DNA from: Nitriliruptorales bacterium
GTDB lineage: Bacteria > Actinomycetota > Nitriliruptoria > Euzebyales > Egibacteraceae
DNA length: 8,757 nucleotides
Direction of reading: 5' to 3'
NCBI GenBank assembly: GCA_007119305.1
Contig: SKPY01000362.1
Coordinates: 1 to 8,757 of the forward strand
Shown here: positions 5,719-8,757 of the stretch, piece after piece
Numbering within the stretch: position 1 is the stretch's first letter
Layout: the number at the start of each line of letters is the position of its first letter
Translations under genes and position numbers: made by a program
Notes under the pieces: generated by a model
Databases searched by the model: none
Told to the model about the DNA's origin: nothing
What the model saw: only the letters and a program-made list of their open reading frames with translations

Positions 5719-7221
5719 TCAGCGCCCGCTGCGGTCCAGCTTGAAGACCCAGAGGCCGTTGTTGATGTCGGAGGCGAGGACGTAGTCGCGATCGACGTAC
5801 ACACCCCACACGTTGGGGAACGCGACGCCGGGGAAGAAGAAGCCGAAGGGGTCCTCGGACGGCTCGGGCACGAACTGCGCGAGCTTCCTCGGGTTCGCCG
5901 GATCGGAGATGTCGACGACGACGACGCCCTCGGCGTAGTAGGACAGGTACAGGGTGTTGCCCCGCACCTTGGGGTCGTGGACGGAGAAGAACCCCGGCCC
6001 CGGTGGCGGGAACTGCCGCGTCGAGGGCATCTCGAAGGTCGACAGCTGCACCGGGTTGGCCGGGTCGGAGATGTCGAAGATCCGCGCGTAACCCCACGCA
6101 TCCTCGAAGCTGTCCGGGCCGACGGGTGCGAAGTCCTCATCGGCCTGGATGAGGATGTTGCCGCCACGTGCCAGCCAGGCCGAGTGTGCGTTGCCTTCCT
6201 CGCCCGGCCCGAAGTCGGTCCGACCGAGGAACTGCGGGTTGGCCGGGTCGGAGACATCCAGGATCACGGTGCCGAGGTCCCAGTAGGAGAGGTAGGCGCG
6301 GTGCTGGTTGCCCACGACGGCGCCGACGATGGAGTGCACGAAGTTGGCGGGGCTGGCGCCGAAGCCGGCAAAGGGATGCACGCCAAGCTCCGCCCAGGCG
6401 CCCCACTCGCCGACCTGCTCTGGGTCGGTCGGGTCGGAGACGTCCCAGATCTGGAAGTCCGGCACACCTGGCGTGTCCGGGGCGGGCGCGGTGAGGAACT
6501 CGGACAGGATCACCGCGGTGTAGACGTAGAGCCTGTTGCCGCGGCGCTTGAGCCAGATCTCGTGAGAGCCCCCGTCGCGCACGTCGCTGAAGACCAGCGC
6601 GAGCCGCTCGGGGTTGGCGGGGTCGGTGACGTCCCACAGACCCCAGCCTCGGTGTGTCCCCGTGTCTAGCGCCCCGGTTTCCGGATCTCGGGCGCAGTTC
6701 TGAATGGACACGGCCGCGATGTCACGACCCCTGAAGGACTCGACGATCACCTTCTCGGTCCAGGTGCCCTCGAGCTCCCCGGCTCCCTCGTCCCCGTCAG
6801 CGAACGTGCTGACGTGGGACGGGTTCGACGGGTCGTGCAGGTCGAACACCCGTACACCCTGCGACGGGCAGAACACGTTCCAGGTGCCTGAGAGGTGCGG
6901 CAAGCCGCGGTTGCCCCAGCTGCCGAGGTAGGCGTGCCGGCGGTGCGCGACGACATCGGCGTTGAAGCCGCCCGGGTCGGCGTGGCCGAGCACCGTCACG
7001 CCGGCTGGGCGGGCAACCGCAGCTGGCTCGGGGCCGGGCTCCCCCGGCTGCATGCTCGCGTCCCACTCGTGCGGTCCGGCGGCCTTGCCGCCCCCGGTGT
7101 CGGGATGGGCGGTCGCGACGGCCTGGAGGCCCACGATCGCCATCAGCAGGGCCACCAGCAGCGCCCCGCCGCGCAATCGCCGCCGAGTCGTGGAGGGTGT
7201 GAACGGTTCCTGCATCTGCAT
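5719..7221 (-). CDS. Secreted LVIVD-repeat beta-propeller protein, function unknown
   Basis: An exported protein of 500 residues. The N-terminus has an Arg-rich n-region (RRRLR, 13-17), a hydrophobic core (about 18-36) and a signal-peptidase-like site near AVATA-HPD (34-41). The mature part is a chain of beta-propeller blades, each with the LVIVD motif pattern (hydrophobic-D-[VIL]-x-DPxxP): starting near 126, 196, 259, 321, 382 and 436, with a closing strand GLWVFKLD near 489. After several of these comes a His-x motif (His220, His296, His346, His415). The only cysteines after the signal peptide are Cys118 and Cys176, a possible disulfide. No anchor, catalytic domain or sorting motif is seen. 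The chosen ATG at 7221 has GAAGGG 5 bases upstream; ATG at 7215 fits nearly as well. An upstream in-frame extension to 7560 has no binding site and would bury the signal peptide. Proteins of this class are found at the cell surface or outside; binding or scaffolding is likely but unproven. Confidence 0.9.
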   Translation of the reverse strand: MQMQEPFTPSTTRRRLRGGALLVALLMAIVGLQAVATAHPDTGGGKAAGPHEWDASMQPGEPGPEPAAVARPAGVTVLGHADPGGFNADVVAHRRHAYLGSWGNRGLPHLSGTWNVFCPSQGVRVFDLHDPSNPSHVSTFADGDEGAGELEGTWTEKVIVESFRGRDIAAVSIQNCARDPETGALDTGTHRGWGLWDVTDPANPERLALVFSDVRDGGSHEIWLKRRGNRLYVYTAVILSEFLTAPAPDTPGVPDFQIWDVSDPTDPEQVGEWGAWAELGVHPFAGFGASPANFVHSIVGAVVGNQHRAYLSYWDLGTVILDVSDPANPQFLGRTDFGPGEEGNAHSAWLARGGNILIQADEDFAPVGPDSFEDAWGYARIFDISDPANPVQLSTFEMPSTRQFPPPGPGFFSVHDPKVRGNTLYLSYYAEGVVVVDISDPANPRKLAQFVPEPSEDPFGFFFPGVAFPNVWGVYVDRDYVLASDINNGLWVFKLDRSGR

Positions 7222-7242
7222 CCTCTCCCTTCTCCTCATCGC

Positions 7243-7350
7243 GGCACGGGCGATCCGTGCCCCGCCCACGGGACCCGGCCGCAGGCGTGGCCGGGTGGTC
7301 CGGAGGTCTTCCCATACGGGCGCGACGACGGCGGCGACCGGCGGCGGTCG
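7243..7350 (-). promoter_or_regulatory. Structured leader candidate: three consecutive perfect hairpins upstream of the LVIVD gene
   Basis: Three perfect stems lie in a row before the propeller gene. GGCACGG (7243-7249) pairs with CCGTGCC (7255-7261). ACCCGGCC (7273-7280) pairs with GGCCGGGT (7289-7296). CGACCG (7335-7340) pairs with CGGTCG (7345-7350) over a GCGG loop. The nearest ends 21 bases from the start codon, just before the ribosome binding region. The arrangement suggests a folded 5' leader on the minus strand, but high GC makes short stems common and no transcription start is known. Confidence 0.35.
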
Positions 7351-7896
7351 AAGCCCCGTTGCCCCGTAGCCAAGCCAGGACCTTGTGCGTCGTCGTGGTC
7401 CCTGCTGTGAGCGTCGACCAGAGCCCACGGGGCCCGTCGGGCACTGCCCGCAGAGGCACCCTGCCACAGGCGCTGACGGAAGCGGCCAGCCAGCTGACGG
7501 GGCAGGGCGCAAGCCCTCACACCGCGGTCGCGGTCGCAAGCCTGACGGACGGCCATCCACTCTCCCCTCCCGAGCCCAAGCTGCTCCCCGGGTCCCAGCC
7601 GAATGGTGTGGATGCGCGGCGCGCCTGCGCGTGTCGCGGCGGGAGCATACCCGCGTACGCCTGGCGGGGGAAGGTCAGATCTTCAGGACTTGGCCCCTTC
7701 TTCGTGGGCGTCTCGCGGACGGCAGAACCACTGCGGTGCACGGCCGGCTGTTGCGGCAGTCGGGGATGACGCACGGACGACGCGCAAGCTGCCCGGTGAT
7801 GCAGCGGCAGCCCCCCGCGACGTGCCCCACACCCACGCCGGCGCAAGGCAAGGCCCGCCTCATCCAGTCAGCGCGCCAGCAGGGCTCGCCTTGGGG

Positions 7897-7902
7897 TAGG
7901 CT
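7897..7902 (+). promoter_or_regulatory. Possible -10 element of the membrane-protein gene
   Basis: TAGGCT fits the actinobacterial TANNNT -10 pattern and lies 27 bases before the start codon, allowing a short leader with its ribosome binding site. No good -35 hexamer is seen at the usual distance, so this is tentative. Confidence 0.3.
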
Positions 7903-7929
7903 CTCTGCTCGACCGTTGGAAGGGCGGCG

Positions 7930-8757
7930 ATGACGACGGACCGGGCTGCACACGGCAGCGGGACCAGAGTGCTGCTCGTCACCCGCGCGCTCGCGACGGT
8001 GATCATCCCCTTCCTCGTCGTGGCCTGGTGGATCCTGTATCTGCGCCCGGAGGACACGGAGCGGCTGTTCGCGTGGCCGGTGGGCCCGCGCATGACCGCG
8101 ATGATGCTCGGTGCGGTGTACCTGGGTGGCGCCTACTTCTTCATCCGGGTGGTCTGGGCGCGCAGCTGGGAGGCGGTCGCCCTCGGCTTCCTGCCGGTCG
8201 CGGGGTTCGCCACGCTGATGGGGGTCGCCACGCTCCTGCACTGGGACGCCTTCACCCCGGGCCACGTCTCCTTCCACGTCTGGGCGGTGCTGTACTTCTC
8301 CACCCCGTTCCTGGTCATCGCCACGTGGTGGGCGAACCAGCGCCAGGTCACCCGCTCAGGCGCGGGTGACGGGCTGGTGCTGTCCCGGCGGGCGCAAGCC
8401 GTCGCCGGGGCCCTGGGCGTGCTGGCGATCACCGTCGCGCTGGCGCTGTTCGTGTGGCCTGAGCAGCTGCAGCAGGTGTGGCCTTGGACGCTGTCGCCGT
8501 TGACGGCGCGGGTCATGGCCGCCATCTTCGTGCTCGGTGGCGCCGGCGTCGGCATCGCCCGCGACCCGCGGTGGGGCTCGGTGCGCCTGCTCGTGCAGGT
8601 GGCCTGGGTGATGCTCGGCCTCATCCTGCTCGCCGCCGTGCTGGCCTGGCCCGACTTCGATCCCGGCAACGTGCTGACCTGGGTCTTCTACGCGTGGCTC
8701 GTCCTGGTGCTGGCGGGGTCGGCGTGGCTGTACGCGAAGCTCGAGGGTGCCCGCCGC
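7930..8757 (+). CDS. Polytopic membrane protein with internal tandem duplication, 3'-truncated by window edge
   Basis: The ATG at 7930 is preceded by GGAAGGG with a 5-base gap, and the frame stays open for 276 codons to the edge. The protein is very hydrophobic and Trp-rich, with eight predicted membrane helices at about 15-37, 55-75, 82-103, 113-134, 157-176, 192-210, 219-239 and 249-268. It consists of two related four-helix units, about 20-137 and 155-271. Matching landmarks are Pro40-Glu41 with Pro177-Glu178, Trp49 with Trp186, Pro53 with Pro190, LGGA 65-68 with LGGA 202-205 (all offset 137), then Trp105-x-x-Phe108 with Trp240-x-x-Phe243 and Pro110-Gly111 with Pro245-Gly246 (offset 135). 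No transporter, enzyme or receptor motif is recognised. I have the impression of a conserved uncharacterised membrane family but cannot name it. It is divergent from the propeller gene and seems to have its own promoter. The C-terminus is outside the window. Confidence 0.85.
   Translation, partial: MTTDRAAHGSGTRVLLVTRALATVIIPFLVVAWWILYLRPEDTERLFAWPVGPRMTAMMLGAVYLGGAYFFIRVVWARSWEAVALGFLPVAGFATLMGVATLLHWDAFTPGHVSFHVWAVLYFSTPFLVIATWWANQRQVTRSGAGDGLVLSRRAQAVAGALGVLAITVALALFVWPEQLQQVWPWTLSPLTARVMAAIFVLGGAGVGIARDPRWGSVRLLVQVAWVMLGLILLAAVLAWPDFDPGNVLTWVFYAWLVLVLAGSAWLYAKLEGARR

Larger units (their letters stand above)
7222..7929. other. Divergent intergenic region without a convincing gene
   Basis: About 700 bases separate the divergent propeller and membrane-protein genes. 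Open frames exist on both strands but their translations are Arg/Pro/Gly-rich, have no family resemblance, and lack binding sites. The part next to the propeller gene contains three perfect hairpins (described separately). Further on there are a CGGGCA-C-TGCCCG palindrome (7438-7450), a GCAA-loop hairpin with arms AGGGC/GCCCT (7504-7517), and three copies of CTGACGG (7473-7479, 7494-7500, 7542-7548). The region should contain both promoters. I recognise no known riboswitch or small RNA in it. Confidence 0.6.

Noticed and set aside
5500..6669. 389-codon open frame on the plus strand
   Set aside because: Antisense to the LVIVD gene; the recurring 'VGRVGDV' pattern in it is the complement of the DVSDPANP blade repeats, not a real repeat protein.
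7243..7520. Known riboswitch (cyclic di-GMP, ydaO, SAM, cobalamin, ZTP types)
   Set aside because: Some fragments look suggestive, such as a GCGCAAGCC string, but the conserved cores of these classes are not present on either strand.
7222..7560. N-terminal extension of the LVIVD protein to a start at 7560
   Set aside because: No ribosome binding site, unrelated Arg/Pro-rich sequence, and it would place a clear signal peptide in mid-protein.
7385..7933. Plus-strand open frame ending in an ATGA overlap with the membrane-protein start
   Set aside because: The overlap looks like translational coupling, but the 182-residue product is Arg/Pro/Gly-rich with no recognisable fold or binding site; the membrane gene has its own Shine-Dalgarno sequence.
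7675..8277. Minus-strand 200-codon open frame
   Set aside because: Mostly antisense to the membrane-protein gene, with typical charged shadow composition.
1..8757. CRISPR array, tRNA/rRNA genes, insertion sequence or prophage
   Set aside because: No regularly spaced direct repeats, no cloverleaf-like sequence, no transposase or phage protein in any frame.

Overview
This is a very GC-rich window with GTG and ATG starts, purine-rich ribosome binding sites and dense, short-spaced genes. Together with the gene content (bacterial acyl-CoA oxidase, a short-chain dehydrogenase, a luciferase-like monooxygenase remnant, a BCCT transporter) this suggests an actinobacterium. A deep-branching, environmental or halotolerant lineage is plausible, but the assignment is inference from composition and gene families. 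There are no rRNA or tRNA genes, no CRISPR array, no transposase and no phage genes.

Layout. At 2-1783 (+) is the 3' part of an acyl-CoA oxidase whose N-terminus lies outside the window. It converges, with a 12-base gap, on a minus-strand SDR oxidoreductase (1796-2773) that carries a C-terminal membrane segment. Upstream of the SDR, also on the minus strand, is the wreck of a luciferase-like flavin monooxygenase gene (2825-3291): the first ~15 codons are joined out of frame to the C-terminal part, and the middle is gone. Next, all on the minus strand, come a BCCT-family betaine-type transporter (3403-5007), an SRPBCC/AHSA1-like protein (5120-5578) and a secreted LVIVD-repeat beta-propeller protein (5719-7221). 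A ~700-base divergent intergenic region (7222-7929) without a convincing gene holds several perfect hairpins. The window ends in a plus-strand polytopic membrane protein (7930-8757, cut by the window edge) built from two tandem copies of a four-helix unit.

How the genes relate. The acyl-CoA oxidase and SDR would both fit lipid or acyl-chain oxidation, but they are convergent and not one operon. The minus-strand genes are separated by 51-140 bases, several gaps contain hairpins, and no shared pathway is evident, so they look like single-gene units. The BCCT carrier points to compatible-solute uptake. The LVIVD protein is exported and of unknown role.

I see no clear novel multi-gene system. 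The observations most worth following are the internally deleted monooxygenase pseudogene with a palindrome at its join, the internally duplicated membrane protein of unknown function, the recurrent His pattern in the propeller protein, and the structured leader in front of it.
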